The notes beneath the pieces are model-generated. The model had not been told where the DNA came from and made no database searches. It saw only the letters and a list, made by a program, of their open reading frames with translations. The position numbers were made by a program, and so were the translations under genes. From Symbiodinium natans (lineage: Eukaryota; Sar; Dinophyceae; Suessiales; Symbiodiniaceae), in NCBI GenBank assembly GCA_905221605.1, contig CAJNDS010000956.1, forward strand, positions 1-48,266: a stretch of DNA of 48,266 nucleotides, written 5' to 3'. Shown here piece by piece: positions 10,344-21,512 of this stretch. How positions within the stretch are numbered: position 1 is the stretch's first letter; every line of letters begins with the position of its first letter.

Positions 10344-11880
10344 TTATTCTTACTCACGCTCTCACCTGCACAATTAAGCTAAAGACACCCGAAGCGCACT
10401 GCAAACCTTCGTTTTGCAACGGGGGAGCATCTCAGGTGATCCTTGCATTGTCAGGCCATTGCCCTCCCGCACACGGAGAACACATGCAAGATCATTTGAG
10501 CAACACAAGATCGACAGTTGCAAACTGCGCGATGTTCAGGGCGGGACAAAAGTAGGGTGGGCAAGAACAATCGAAAGTGCAGCAAGCTGGCGACGCTTTA
10601 GTAGCCAAGCAAGCTAAGTCTATGGGGCGCCCACCCACCCGCCTCAGCCGACGCTGCAAAGCATGACAGTGAAGAATACAATTACATGGCGCAGACGCAG
10701 GCATTCAACACCACGTCACAACCCGGCTACCTTGCGCCCTTGAGGAGCGGAGCTAGAATAAAGCGTTGTCTCTTAGTTCAAGTCGCAAGACTCCCGCCCT
10801 ACCACCCTTGCAGCCCACCGTGAAACAGCGCACACGCTCAAGCCTTCTTTTGTTCTGCGGGATGCGCAGGAAAACCGATCCACAGCTTGCCTTGTGCCAG
10901 CTGTGCTATGTCGACCGAAAACTTCCTTCCTGGAGGTGTGTGGGGCGGTGGCGGGAAGTCGAATGCGACCTAGCCTAGCACTCGAAATCTACCAGAAGCT
11001 GCTTGCACCTGCTTCGAGCAGTGCAACGGCTACGCGAGCCACAAGCTACAATCAACTACGCGAAAGAAGAACAACGAGACGCTTCATGTGCAAACCGCTA
11101 CGCTGGCACAGTTATGCGTCCTGAGGTCTGCCTCTGTGGTCCACAACTACACATCAATGCAAGGAAAACGAGCGACGCTGCCTTGTCAGTGAACGTCTTT
11201 ATGTTTTCTACTATATGCAAGGACACCCACCCGCCAGCCCTCACTGCCGTGACACCCACATGCAGACAACTCGCGCTCTGATCTTTTCTACGAGGGATGC
11301 GCAGTTGAAGGCTTGTGACATCCTCTCGTTTTGAGAGTCTAGCATGGAACCACAAATTTCCCGGAGGCGAATGGGGCGGCGGTGGGCACCTAAAAGCGGC
11401 TAGGATCCCTTTCTGCCCGGGGCCTATCCACAAACTTTACCCGGCTCGAGCAGCTAGCCGCGCTCGGACTTACCATACAAGTTCAAACCCACGAGACGAC
11501 TCATGTGCTTCGCTTCGCTCCGCACAATTTAGCAACACCACGTGCGTAGAACAGTTGGCTAAGCTCAAAACAAATGTCTCTAGAGTTTATTCACACAAAA
11601 GTCCCACCCGCCAGCCAGCCCTCAGGACCCCGTCACACCCTGTGCATCATTTTCCTGGGACGTGCGAGCAGTTCAGCTGATTTCAGCCATCCTGGCATGG
11701 AACTACCAAATTGAGGTGCATGGGCGGCGGCGGGCAAATCTAAAGTACGAACCTAGCAAGAACAGACCTCTACCCTTTGCAGACCCTTCGAGCTGCAAAG
11801 GCTTCGACACTGCAAAACTGTGTTCAAGGCAACAACGAGACGCTTACCGTGCTTCGCTTCGCTACGCAGTAACCAGCTAC
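10344..11880. other. Intergenic array sequence without a gene
   Basis: 10344-10765 is unrelated to the lectin gene it replaces and contains a C-rich run at about 10629-10643, a G-run on the minus strand. 10766-11130 resembles 1785-2120. 11100-11880 is the upstream spacer found again at about 14430-15128 and 17675-18431. No domain-bearing frame was seen. Confidence 0.6.
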
Positions 11881-11998
11881 AACCAAGCAGGCAAGTCGTG
11901 ACCAACCACAAGAAAGCCGAAAGTGACAAGGCAAAATGCTCACCACAACACGCTGCAACCATGGTTGCCCCAGAGGTACAGAGTGGCCTGCAAGCCTT

Positions 11999-12745
11999 TC
12001 ACAGATTTGTCGGCGATCCGATGGGGTTGCCGTGCCCAGCGCAAGTCAGCAGCAGTGACTCCTGCAGTGCACAGAATACGTCGTCTCCTGCTGACATGGA
12101 GCACTCCAGCACGGTCGTCTCGGAGCCACCGCAAGTCAACTCCGACACCTGTGGCGGCACTGCCCCACACGTCTCCTTGGACGTGCAACCGGCAAAGCCT
12201 GCAGATCCAGAGTACCCCATCTGCTTGCAAGCCACAGAGGCAGAGCCACTGGTGAAGCCAAGCTTGCACACGGGCGCCCACACTTGCGAGGCGGCCCGGA
12301 ACATCTCCAGCCGACCAGCCTCGCCGGGCAGGGCCGGAGCACCGGCACCGCCAACCAGGCGCAGCTCGCCGTCTGAAAACGCCTTCAAGGAGGTCATGCC
12401 ACAGAAAACAATGGCATCGCTGCTGTGGCTCAGGCACGAGTCATCTACTTCTTCTGAGCTGCACTCATCGACACTGAGCTCTGCTCCCGAACATTTCAAG
12501 TTCTTCATGGCAACGGGAGACCCCGCTGCGCCACACCAACTCAAACCTCCATACTTTGCACACGGCGATGGGCTCAAGACGCCAAAATCATAGCCGATCT
12601 GTTTGCATGCCACGTTGGCTGCCTCGGCATTCATCTCGCACACGGACCCGTACGATCCAAAGCTCGTCTGCACTTCCAGAAGTCCAGAGTTCGCACGACG
12701 ACCCGCCGCCATGACACGGACGTTGGCGCGCTCCGCCCTGCTCAA
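11999..12745 (-). CDS. SRCR-domain protein, array copy 4
   Basis: 248 codons with two complete SRCR domains, at about residues 12-115 and 125-240. Each has the Val-Cys, Ala-Cys-Lys-Gln and C-terminal cysteine pattern of the family. No signal peptide lies in this frame: an in-frame TAA precedes MSRAERANV, and the upstream spacer holds a separate signal-like frame, so a spliced first exon is likely. The lectin ORF lies 437 bp upstream on the same strand, so the two may be neighbouring genes or exons of one lectin-SRCR transcript. Nearly identical to copy 5. Confidence 0.7.
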   Translation of the reverse strand: MSRAERANVRVMAAGRRANSGLLEVQTSFGSYGSVCEMNAEAANVACKQIGYDFGVLSPSPCAKYGGLSWCGAAGSPVAMKNLKCSGAELSVDECSSEEVDDSCLSHSSDAIVFCGMTSLKAFSDGELRLVGGAGAPALPGEAGRLEMFRAASQVWAPVCKLGFTSGSASVACKQMGYSGSAGFAGCTSKETCGAVPPQVSELTCGGSETTVLECSMSAGDDVFCALQESLLLTCAGHGNPIGSPTNL

Positions 12746-13182
12746 GACCTCTTACAAACAAGATTGCCACAACCGTCACAACCTAGAACAGGCTGCTTTG
12801 TGGCTGCACCAGCTGGGCAGCAAGGAGACACCCCACGGCAGAAGCACGAAGAAGTGACATCACAGCAAGCAGCAGAAAGCGTGGGATATGTTGGAGTCTG
12901 TGACTTTTGAGATCTTTGTCTTTGGCCACACAAATCTCAAACAAGAGCCCACAAACACTGTGACACAGTAACTTCATGTAGCTTCATTGCACCTGCACAC
13001 ACTATTGTCTTCTTGTAGACTGCACACGCGCGTGTGAGCGTTCGCTTCATGCACTTGCTGAGCGGCTGCACGTGCACGCGTACAGCGCCGAGAGACAGCA
13101 CAGATCTCTTGGGAACACGGAACATCACCAAGCCGAACGCTACGGCTTTGCAAGGCCCAGACTTTAACTCTCTTCTACAATT

Positions 13183-14391
13183 CTACACCAGCAAACCACG
13201 CGCTGCGATCACAGTCGCCCTTGCTTCTTGCAGCAGGGCAGTTTCCTGGGTCACATCAAGTACTAGATCCAAGCCGGAGCGCCTGGCCTGCCGAGTTTGC
13301 CGAGTTTTGGCCATGGTACCATTGGCCTGGAGCAAGACAGACCCTGCTGGCTTGCAGGAGCTCATGGCAGGCAATGCTCCAGCAAGCTCCACCACAACGG
13401 CCGACAAGGCCGCGTCTGCAGACTCCAGCGCAGGCAACTCGGCCGCCAACGTCGCAGAAGCCTTCGGGTCGAAAGCATTCACCGCTACTGCAAAGAACTT
13501 GTCCCTGGCATCCGGGCTTTTCGCTGCTGCTGCACACGGCGCCAGCACGGGCTGCAGCAAGCGCGTCAGGACTTTGATGGAGCGGACGCCGAAAAGCTTG
13601 TGGCCGCCCAGGACGCCCAGCGTTGGGTGAGCAGTCTGCAAGACAAGCTTGACTGCTGACGTGGGTTTGGCCGCATCCAGTGGGATCTTCACATGTTTCA
13701 GAACATTTGCGTCCGTAGCAAACACCTGTAGCCACTCCCCCGGCCTTGCTCCTGCCACGTGCACTGCAAAACCGGAAGGGACAAACTCGAAGTCGATATC
13801 CAGCACAGATCCACGCAGGGGCTCTCCAAAGTCCAAGAGCAAGGTGACGTCACCCGCCTCGCCCATCTTCGAGACCCAGTATGTGGACGCCACACCGTCA
13901 ATAGCAAGGGCCGCCCCGTGACGGGGATCCAACGTCGAGCTTGCCGAGGCTGACGCTGCTGCTGCTGCGTTCACCACTGAGTTGGACCCTCCAAGATGGC
14001 TCACACACATGTTGCTCTGCGCCATTTTGATCTGGCCATTGGTTTGCAGCTCCCACTTCGGCGCGCCGCCGGCCGCATCACACTGCACCAGCTCCATCGG
14101 CGTGTCTGCATTTGTCTGGCCACGTGTGCTGAGACACTTTTTGGAGGCCACGTGGACAAGGCTTCCATCTGTCGCCAAGCTCCAGATCTCCTTCCCGCTC
14201 AAGCTGGTCACGGCGCTCTCGCACGAGTCGAGCCACACACTCGCCCCAGCACCCACCAAGCAAGTCTCATCCTCCGCAGTCACGCCGCTGACAAGCAAGA
14301 AATTGGCAGGAGTGGCAGCAGCAGCTGTGGCAGCTGCACTGCTTCCGGATGCAAGCAGCACACCAAGCAAAGCAAGCGGACACCGCGACAT
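13183..14391 (-). CDS. Secreted ricin-like/discoidin-like lectin, array copy 4
   Basis: 402 residues from MSRCPLALLG. It has a signal peptide, an Ala/Thr linker, a ricin-like segment (40-135), a discoidin/F5/8C-like domain (148-277) and an Ala-rich helical C-terminus. The frame is open upstream to 14739, but that extension lies in array spacer and is not shared by copy 6, so the signal-peptide Met is chosen. Predicted to be secreted or luminal and sugar-binding. An intron or exon continuing past the TAG at 13183 cannot be excluded. Confidence 0.72.
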   Translation of the reverse strand: MSRCPLALLGVLLASGSSAAATAAAATPANFLLVSGVTAEDETCLVGAGASVWLDSCESAVTSLSGKEIWSLATDGSLVHVASKKCLSTRGQTNADTPMELVQCDAAGGAPKWELQTNGQIKMAQSNMCVSHLGGSNSVVNAAAAASASASSTLDPRHGAALAIDGVASTYWVSKMGEAGDVTLLLDFGEPLRGSVLDIDFEFVPSGFAVHVAGARPGEWLQVFATDANVLKHVKIPLDAAKPTSAVKLVLQTAHPTLGVLGGHKLFGVRSIKVLTRLLQPVLAPCAAAAKSPDARDKFFAVAVNAFDPKASATLAAELPALESADAALSAVVVELAGALPAMSSCKPAGSVLLQANGTMAKTRQTRQARRSGLDLVLDVTQETALLQEARATVIAARGLLV

Positions 14392-15246
14392 CCAGCAATG
14401 AAAATGAGGAGCTGAATGAATCTGTCCTGAGGTCTGCCTCTGTGGTCCACAACTACACATCAATGCAAGGAAAACGAGCGACGCTGCCTTGTCAGTGAAC
14501 GTCTTTATGTTTTCTACTATATGCAAGAACACCCACCCGCCAGCCCTCACTGCCGTGACACCCACATGCAGACAACTCGCGCTCTGATCTTTTCTACGAG
14601 GGATGCGCAGTTGAAGGCTTGTGACATCCTCTCGTTTTGAGAGTCTAGCATGGAACCACAAATTTCCCGGAGGCGAATGGGGCGGCGGTGGGCACCTAAA
14701 AGCGGCTAGGATCCCTTTCTGCCCGGGGCCTATCCACAAACTTTACCCGGCTCGAGCAGCTAGCCGCGCTCGGACTTACCATACAAGTTCAAACCCACGA
14801 GACGACTCATGTGCTTCGCTTCGCTCCGCACAATTTAGCAACACCACGTGCGTAGAACAGTTGGCTAAGCTCAAAACAAATGTCTCTAGAGTTTATTCAC
14901 ACAAAAGTCCCACCCGCCAGCCAGCCCTCAGGACCCCGTCACACCTGGAACTACCAAATTGAGGTGCATGGGCGGCGGCGGGCAAATCTAAAGTACGAAC
15001 CTAGCAAGAACAGACCTCTACCCTTTGCAGACCCTTCGAGCTGCAAAGGCTTCGACACTGCAAAACTGTGTTCAAGGCAACAACGAGACGCTTACCGTGC
15101 TTCGCTTCGCTACGCAGTAACCAGCTACAACCAAGCAGGCAAGTCGTGACCAACCACAAGAAAGCCGAAAGTGACAAGGCAAAATGCTCACCACAACACG
15201 CTGCAACCATGGTTGCCCCAGAGGTACAGAGTGGCCTGCAAGCCTT
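14392..15246. other. Array spacer between units 4 and 5
   Basis: Upstream region of lectin copy 4 and downstream region of SRCR copy 5. Same sequence as 11100-11998 and 17637-18549, apart from a deletion of about 59 bp near 14945. No gene seen; any promoter should lie here. Confidence 0.6.
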
Positions 15247-15993
15247 TCACAGATTTGTCGGCGATCCGATGGGGTTGCCGTGCCCAGCGCAAGTCAGCAG
15301 CAGTGACTCCTGCGGTGCACAGAATACGTCGTCTCCTGCTGACATGGAGCACTCCAGCACGGTCGTCTCGGAGCCACCGCAAGTCAACTCCGACACCTGT
15401 GGCGGCACTGCCCCACACGTCTCCTTGGACGTGCAACCGGCAAAGCCTGCAGATCCAGAGTACCCCATCTGCTTGCAAGCCACAGAGGCAGAGCCACTGG
15501 TGAAGCCAAGCTTGCACACGGGCGCCCACACTTGCGAGGCGGCCCGGAACATCTCCAGCCGACCAGCCTCGCCGGGCAGGGCCGGAGCACCGGCACCGCC
15601 AACCAGGCGCAGCTCGCCGTCTGAAAACGCCTTCAAGGAGGTCATGCCACAGAAAACAATGGCATCGCTGCTGTGGCTCAGGCACGAGTCATCTACTTCT
15701 TCTGAGCTGCACTCATCGACACTGAGCTCTGCTCCCGAACATTTCAAGTTCTTCATGGCAACGGGAGACCCCGCTGCGCCACACCAACTCAAACCTCCAT
15801 ACTTCGCACACGGCGATGGGCTCAAGACGCCAAAATCATAGCCGATCTGTTTGCATGCCACGTTGGCTGCCTCGGCATTCATCTCGCACACGGACCCGTA
15901 CGATCCAAAGCTCGTCTGCACTTCCAGAAGTCCAGAGTTCGCACGACGACCCGCCGCCATGACACGGACGTTGGCGCGCTCCGCCCTGCTCAA
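15247..15993 (-). CDS. SRCR-domain protein, array copy 5
   Basis: 248 codons, two complete SRCR domains, almost identical to copy 4 (one visible substitution, CALQESL to CAPQESL, near residue 230). It has the same in-frame TAA just before MSRAERANV, and the same uncertainty about a spliced first exon. Confidence 0.7.
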   Translation of the reverse strand: MSRAERANVRVMAAGRRANSGLLEVQTSFGSYGSVCEMNAEAANVACKQIGYDFGVLSPSPCAKYGGLSWCGAAGSPVAMKNLKCSGAELSVDECSSEEVDDSCLSHSSDAIVFCGMTSLKAFSDGELRLVGGAGAPALPGEAGRLEMFRAASQVWAPVCKLGFTSGSASVACKQMGYSGSAGFAGCTSKETCGAVPPQVSELTCGGSETTVLECSMSAGDDVFCAPQESLLLTCAGHGNPIGSPTNL

Positions 15994-16430
15994 GACCTCT
16001 TACAAACAAGATTGCCACAACCGTCACAACCTAGAACAGGCTGCTTTGTGGCTGCACCAGCTGGGCAGCAAGGAGACACCCCACGGCAGAAGCACGAAGA
16101 AGTGACATCACAGCAAGCAGCAGAAAGCGTGGGATATGTTGGAGTCTGTGACTTTTGAGATCTTTGTCTTTGGCCACACAAATCTCAAACAAGAGCCCAC
16201 AAACACTGTGACACAGTAACTTCATGTAGCTTCATTGCACCTGCACACACTATTGTCTTCTTGTAGACTGCACACGCGCGTGTGAGCGTTCGCTTCATGC
16301 ACTTGCTGAGCGGCTGCACGTGCACGCGTACAGCGCCGAGAGACAGCGCAGATCTCTTGGGAACACGGAACATCACCAAGCCGAACGCTACGGCTTTGCA
16401 AGGCCCAGACTTTAACTCTCTTCTACAATT

Positions 16431-17636
16431 CTACACCAGCAAACCACGCGCTGCGATCACAGTCGCCCTTGCTTCTTGCAGCAGGGCAGTTTCCTGGGTC
16501 ACATCAAGTACTAGATCCAAGCCGGAGCGCCTGGCCTGCCGAGTTTGCCGAGTTTTGGCCATGGTACCATTGGCCTGGAGCAAGAACCCTGCTGGCTTGC
16601 AGGAGCTCATGGCAGGCAATGCTCCAGCAAGCTCCACCACGACGGCCGACAAGGCCGCGTCTGCAGACTCCAGCGCAGGCAACTCGGCCGCCAACGTCGC
16701 AGAAGCCTTCGGGTCGAAAGCATTCACCGCTACTGCAAAGAACTTGTCCCTGGCATCCGGGCTTTTCGCTGCTGCTGCACACGGCGCCAGCACGGGCTGC
16801 AGCAAGCGCGTCAGGACTTTGATGGAGCGGACGCCGAAAAGCTTGTGGCCGCCCAGGACGCCCAGCGTTGGGTGAGCAGTCTGCAAGACAAGCTTGACTG
16901 CTGACGTGGGTTTGGCCGCATCCAGTGGGATCTTCACATGTTTCAGAACATTTGCGTCCATAGCAAACACCTGTAGCCACTCCCCCGGCCTTGCTCCTGC
17001 CACGTGCACTGCAAAACCGGAAGGGACAAACTCGAAGTCGATATCCAGCACAGATCCACGCAGGGGCTCTCCAAAGTCCAAGAGCAAGGTGACGTCACCC
17101 GCCTCGCCCATCTTCGAGACCCAGTATGTGGACGCCGCACCGTCAATAGCAAGGGCCGCCCCGTGACGGGGATCCAACGTCGAGCTTGCCGAGGCTGACG
17201 CTGCTGCTGCTGCGTTCACCACTGAGTTGGACCCTCCAAGATGGCTCACACACATGTTGCTCTGCGCCATTTTGATCTGGCCATTGGTTTGCAGCTCCCA
17301 CTTCGGCGCGCCGCCGGCCGCATCACACTGCACCAGCTCCATCGGCGTGTCTGCATTTGTCTGGCCACGTGTGCTGAGACACTTTTTGGAGGCCACGTGG
17401 ACAAGGCTTCCATCTGTCGCCAAGCTCCAGATCTCCTTCCCGCTCAAGCTGGTCACGGCGCTCTCGCACGAGTCGAGCCACACACTCGCCCCAGCACCCA
17501 CCAAGCAAGTCTCATCCTCCGCAGTCACGCCGCTGACAAGCAAGAAATTGGCAGGAGTGGCAGCAGCAGCTGTGGCAGCTGCACTGCTTCCGGATGCAAG
17601 CAGCACACCAAGCAAAGCAAGCGGACACCGCGACAT
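16431..17636 (-). CDS. Secreted ricin-like/discoidin-like lectin, array copy 5
   Basis: 401 residues with the same domain order as copy 4: signal peptide, Ala linker, ricin-like, discoidin-like, Ala-rich helical end. Differences are few: DGAASTYW for DGVASTYW, FAMDANV for FATDANV, and a one-residue deletion at PAG-FLLQ. The frame is intact. Confidence 0.72.
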   Translation of the reverse strand: MSRCPLALLGVLLASGSSAAATAAAATPANFLLVSGVTAEDETCLVGAGASVWLDSCESAVTSLSGKEIWSLATDGSLVHVASKKCLSTRGQTNADTPMELVQCDAAGGAPKWELQTNGQIKMAQSNMCVSHLGGSNSVVNAAAAASASASSTLDPRHGAALAIDGAASTYWVSKMGEAGDVTLLLDFGEPLRGSVLDIDFEFVPSGFAVHVAGARPGEWLQVFAMDANVLKHVKIPLDAAKPTSAVKLVLQTAHPTLGVLGGHKLFGVRSIKVLTRLLQPVLAPCAAAAKSPDARDKFFAVAVNAFDPKASATLAAELPALESADAALSAVVVELAGALPAMSSCKPAGFLLQANGTMAKTRQTRQARRSGLDLVLDVTQETALLQEARATVIAARGLLV

Positions 17637-18549
17637 CCAGCAATGAAAATGAGGAGCTGAATGAATCTGTCCTGAGGTCTGCCTCTGTGGTCCACAACTA
17701 CACATCAATGCAAGGAAAACGAGCGACGCTGCCTTGTCAGTGAACGTCTTTATGTTTTCTACTATATGCAAGGACACCCACCCGCCAGCCCTCACTGCCG
17801 TGACACCCACATGCAGACAACTCGCGCTCTGATCTTTTCTACGAGGGATGCGCAGTTGAAGGCTTGTGACATCCTCTCGTTTTGAGAGTCTAGCATGGAA
17901 CCACAAATTTCCCGGAGGCGAATGGGGCGGCGGTGGGCACCTAAAAGCGGCTAGGATCCCTTTCTGCCCGGGGCCTATCCACAAACTTTACCCGGCTCGA
18001 GCAGCTAGCCGCGCTCGGACTTACCATACAAGTTCAAACCCACGAGACGACTCATGCGCTTCGCTTCGCTCCGCACAATTTAGCAACACCACGTGCGTAG
18101 AACAGTTGGCTAAGCTCAAAACAAATGTCTCTAGAGTTTATTCACACAAAAGTCCCACCCGCCAGCCAGCCCTCAGGACCCCGTCACACCCTGTGCATCA
18201 TTTTCCTGGGACGTGCGAGCAGTTCAGCTGATTTCAGCCATCCTGGCATGGAACTACCAAATTGAGGTGCATGGGCGGCGGCGGGCAAATCTAAAGTACG
18301 AACCTAGCAAGAACAGACCTCTACCCTTTGCAGACCCTTCGAGCTGCAAAGGCTTCGACACTGCAAAACTGTGTTCAAGGCAACAACGAGACGCTTACCG
18401 TGCTTCGCTTCGCTACGCAGTAACCAGCTACAACCAAGCAGGCAAGTCGTGACCAACCACAAGAAAGCCGAAAGTGACAAGGCAAAATGCTCACCACAAC
18501 ACGCTGCAACCATGGTTGCCCCAGAGGTACAGAGTGGCCTGCAAGCCTT
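17637..18549. other. Array spacer upstream of lectin copy 5
   Basis: Same spacer as 11100-11998, with the 59-bp segment that is missing at 14945. No gene seen. Confidence 0.6.
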
Positions 18550-18888
18550 TCACAGATTTGTCGGCGATCCGATGGGGTTGCCGTGCCCAGCGCAAGTCAG
18601 CAGCAGTGACTCCTGCGGTGCACAGAATACGTCGTCTCCTGCTGACATGGAGCACTCCAGCACGGTCGTCTCGGCGCCACCGCAAGTCAACTCCGACACC
18701 TGTGGCGGCACTGCCCCACACGTCTCCTTGGACGTGCAACCGGCAAAGCCTGCAGATCCAGAGTACCCCATCTGCTTGCAAGCCACAGAGGCAGAGCCAC
18801 TGGTGAAGCCAAGCTTGCACACGGGCGCCCACACTTGCGAGGCGGCCCGGAACATCTCCAGCCGACCAGCCTCGCCGGGCAGGGCCGG
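18550..18888 (-). pseudogene. SRCR protein, array copy 6, 3' part (split by YR-1)
   Basis: Encodes most of the second SRCR domain (from about EMFRAASQVWAPV to the stop). At 18888 the sequence breaks within GGGCCGG|AGCACCGG. The missing 5' part resumes exactly at 38766, 19,877 bp away, with no base lost or duplicated relative to copy 5. Confidence 0.9.
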
Positions 18889-19070
18889 GACATACTCGCG
18901 CGAAGCACTCGCAACAACTCACAACTGCACAGTGACGCAACACACTCGCAATCAGTCGCACCCTACATACAACCCTGCGCGACAGACGCCCTCTTTTGGC
19001 GGGACATCGGCAGGCGGCGGCAGGTCTTGATCTTGCGCAACCCGATCGGGCGCAGTCAGATCCTGCTACC
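18889..19070 (-). repeat. YR-1 split direct repeat B2
   Basis: 182 bp repeated at 19224-19405 (B1). Its left edge is the left end of YR-1 against SRCR sequence. Confidence 0.93.
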
Positions 19071-19096
19071 CCACCGATTTGGGCGGAGTGGGCGGG
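19071..19096 (+). other. YR-1 A2/B2 spacer with G runs
   Basis: The 26-bp unique spacer ends GGGCGGAGTGGGCGGG (19081-19096). A G-rich run of the same type lies in the corresponding spacers of YR-2 and YR-3. Confidence 0.75.
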
Positions 19097-19223
19097 TCCG
19101 ACAAACTTGCAAAGAGTTTGCATCTGCTACGAGCTCTCTACAACGAGCTTCGAACCAAACTCGCAAAGGTGCAAGCGCTCGTAACATGTCACTACGTGCA
19201 CTGCGGGCACTCCTGCACTGCGA
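19097..19223 (-). repeat. YR-1 split direct repeat A2
   Basis: 127 bp repeated at 38639-38765 (A1, the right end of the element). Confidence 0.93.
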
Positions 19224-19405
19224 GACATACTCGCGCGAAGCACTCGCAACAACTCACAACTGCACAGTGACGCAACACACTCGCAATCAGTCGCACCCTA
19301 CATACAACCCTGCGCGACAGACGCCCTCTTTTGGCGGGACATCGGCAGGCGGCGGCAGGTCTTGATCTTGCGCAACCCGATCGGGCGCAGTCAGATCCTG
19401 CTACC
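19224..19405 (-). repeat. YR-1 split direct repeat B1
   Basis: 182 bp, identical by eye to B2. The A2/B1 junction carries the inverted repeat GCGAG-ACATA-CTCGC (19220-19234). Confidence 0.93.
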
Positions 19406-19454
19406 AAAGGTGCGACGCCTGCGACCCATCTTCTCGCACCTACAAGCCCCCTCA

Positions 19455-20474
19455 CTATCTCAGCGGGCCCTGCAGACACTCATCCAACAGCTGCTGCAAC
19501 GTCTCCTCCCAGTTGAAGTGGAAGCGCTTCCAACCCATGCTTTCCGCCAAGTCAAAGTTGCCTCTGCTGACGGAGTCGGAAACATTTGCAGAGCTGCACA
19601 CTCGTTGCCACTCGGGCTGGAGTTTCTTCTTCTCGATGAAGACCCACGCGGTCTGCACAAGCCGGTTGATGCAATCGTCTTTCCCGTAGCCTTTCATGAG
19701 AGCCTGCTTTGCTGGCTCATTGTCCACGAACAACACGCAGTGCCGGTGCAGTCGCGACTCTAAGGCTATGAGCGGCAACACTTGTCCCAAAATTTCCAAC
19801 ATATAGATAAAGGCTCGCCGACTCGTGAAGTATCTTACAAACCAATAGGGGACGATGCCATACGCGTAAAGGGTCACATCACCAAGGCAAACAACGAAGC
19901 CCACGCCGTTCAAGAAGGAAGCCGGGATCTCCCGTCCCCAGTCTGGGATGTTGTCAGCCTCCGACACTTTGTAGCTCTTGCCATGGAGGTTGAAGAAGGC
20001 ATCCGCGTAGATCACCGATCTATGCCGCACATCAAACTGGACGATCCGCGGCTCACCGTGCGCTAACCGATACCTGAGGTATGCAATCGCTGACCTTAGT
20101 GCCGAGTTTAATTTCCAACCTTGCTGCTGGGTTCTGAAAGCAGACGCCTGAGCTCTCTGGTGGAATGGACGAATCGCTGCCATGCTCGCTTTGCCAAACA
20201 TGGACTGCGCAATGAACTGAAGCTTTCCCGCTATGGCAGAGGCCTCGCGAGGCTTGAGCTGGTCCTCGAGGAGGATCTGGAGCAACATCGAGTCCAGCCG
20301 TTGTCTCCGGTCATCGGCACATTCGATCACAGCCCTGTCGTTTTCGAAAGCAGCTGAAACGCCGAGGAGCTTATGCCGTTTTGCAGGCGGCTGGGCCTTG
20401 GCCTCTTTGAACTTGAAGCCCAGCGCTCGACAAGTTGCAAGCGTCTCCTCATAGGCCGACATGACCGTGTCAGC
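19455..20474 (-). pseudogene. YR-1 Pol, C-terminal part: RT thumb and RNase H (split by insert)
   Basis: About 339 codons that continue the RT of 21589-23940 in frame once the 1.1-kb insert and one 9-bp duplication are removed. The first 50 residues (KAQPPAKRHKLLG) follow the RT catalytic loop. An RNase H-like fold follows. Counting from MSAYEE at 20462, candidate acidic residues are D154 (IYADAFF), E223, D247 (FVDNEPAKQAL) and D296 (NVSDSVSRG). In a YR retroelement this domain removes template RNA during cDNA synthesis. It cannot be made as one protein with its RT unless the insert is spliced out. Confidence 0.85.
20466..20474. repeat. 9-bp target-site duplication, left copy
   Basis: CGTGTCAGC here and at 21589-21597. 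One copy is needed to restore the RT frame. Confidence 0.9.
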
Positions 20475-20842
20475 AGGGATGGTTCTAAGTGATTTTTCGG
20501 CCCCCCCCCCCCAATTAATACATTATTCTCTGTGGGAATGAGTAGGGATGAGAAATGCATTGCGAGGGTCGGAACGACGTTCCTAAGTTTCCTGAATATA
20601 GGATAAATGTAGGTTACAATCGGTCAGATTTCGGAGTTGTGCGGGCTTACGAACCCAACAAAATTTCCAAGTTTAGGATACTTCAGGAGACACTTGAGGT
20701 GCACCTCGGTATCTGTTTTCTCTGCTCACGGCATCCCTTCGATCACTGGCTGTATGAGTGGTTGTATGCGTCGGCCAGCTGCCGCATCTCCCCATCCTAT
20801 CTTTTATTTGCCTTTTTTTCTTCGGGTGTGTGGGGTTTTGGT

Positions 20843-21252
20843 AGCAAGACATGTCCACACTTCGCACACCTCTACCCTGGTGGGCTTTATGGGCTTTCAG
20901 GGACCCTACATGTGCCGGAAAATGCATTTCACCCCCCCCCCTCCTAGAAATACATTCCCTGCAGCCGCCCGCACTCCACCGAATTTCCCAGTCAACAAAC
21001 ACCAGCACTGAACACACGGAAAGTCGCATTGGTTCTCCTGTGTCTAGCTGTGTTTAGGATTGTTTAGGCTGTGTTTAGCAAGACATGTCCACACTTCGCA
21101 CACCTCTACCCTGGTGGGCTTTATGGGCTTTCGGGGAAACTAAATGTGCCGGAAAATGCATTTCACCCCCCCCCCCCTCCTAGAAATACATTCCCTGCAG
21201 CCGCCCGCACTCCACCGAATTTCCCAGTCAACAAGCACCAGCACTGAACACA
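20843..21252. repeat. Direct repeat of about 175 bp inside the DNA transposon
   Basis: 20843-21016 and 21077-21252 are nearly identical. Each contains GCAAGACATGTCCACACTTC near its start, a C homopolymer in the middle, and GTCAACA-ACACCAGCACTG-type sequence at its end. Confidence 0.85.
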
Positions 21253-21335
21253 TGTATATATGTATATGTGTATATATGTATGTATGTTTCTTCGGGGATA
21301 TTGTGTTGCTGATTTTATAAGCATACAAAACAAAA

Positions 21336-21512
21336 GTATCTCGATTGCCTCTCTCAATGTTCCAACTGCGACCCGGACAAGTTAGCATGAAAATCTCCCT
21401 CCTATGACCCTGGGGTTGAAAGAAAAGGTATCTCGATTGCCTCTCTCAATGTTCCAACTGCGACCCGGACAAGTTAGCATGAATATCCCCCTCCTATGAC
21501 CCTGGGGTTGAA
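21336..21512. repeat. 85-bp tandem repeat (92-bp period) inside the DNA transposon
   Basis: 21336-21420 and 21428-21512 are nearly identical, starting GTATCTCGATTGCCTCTCTC and ending GACCCTGGGGTTGAA. Confidence 0.88.

Larger units (their letters stand above)
11881..18431. repeat. Two consecutive near-identical array units (3248 and 3303 bp)
   Basis: The word AACCAAGCAGGCAAGTCG starts units at 11881, 15129 and 18432. Units 4 and 5 differ by only a few substitutions and short indels by eye, which suggests recent duplication or ongoing homogenisation. Tandem near-identical gene copies are typical of dinoflagellate genomes. Confidence 0.85.

Noticed and set aside
18889-19405. The 182-bp repeat as a simple tandem duplication
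   Set aside because: Its copies are separated by a sequence that is itself repeated 19.5 kb away at the far end of the insertion, as split direct repeats require.
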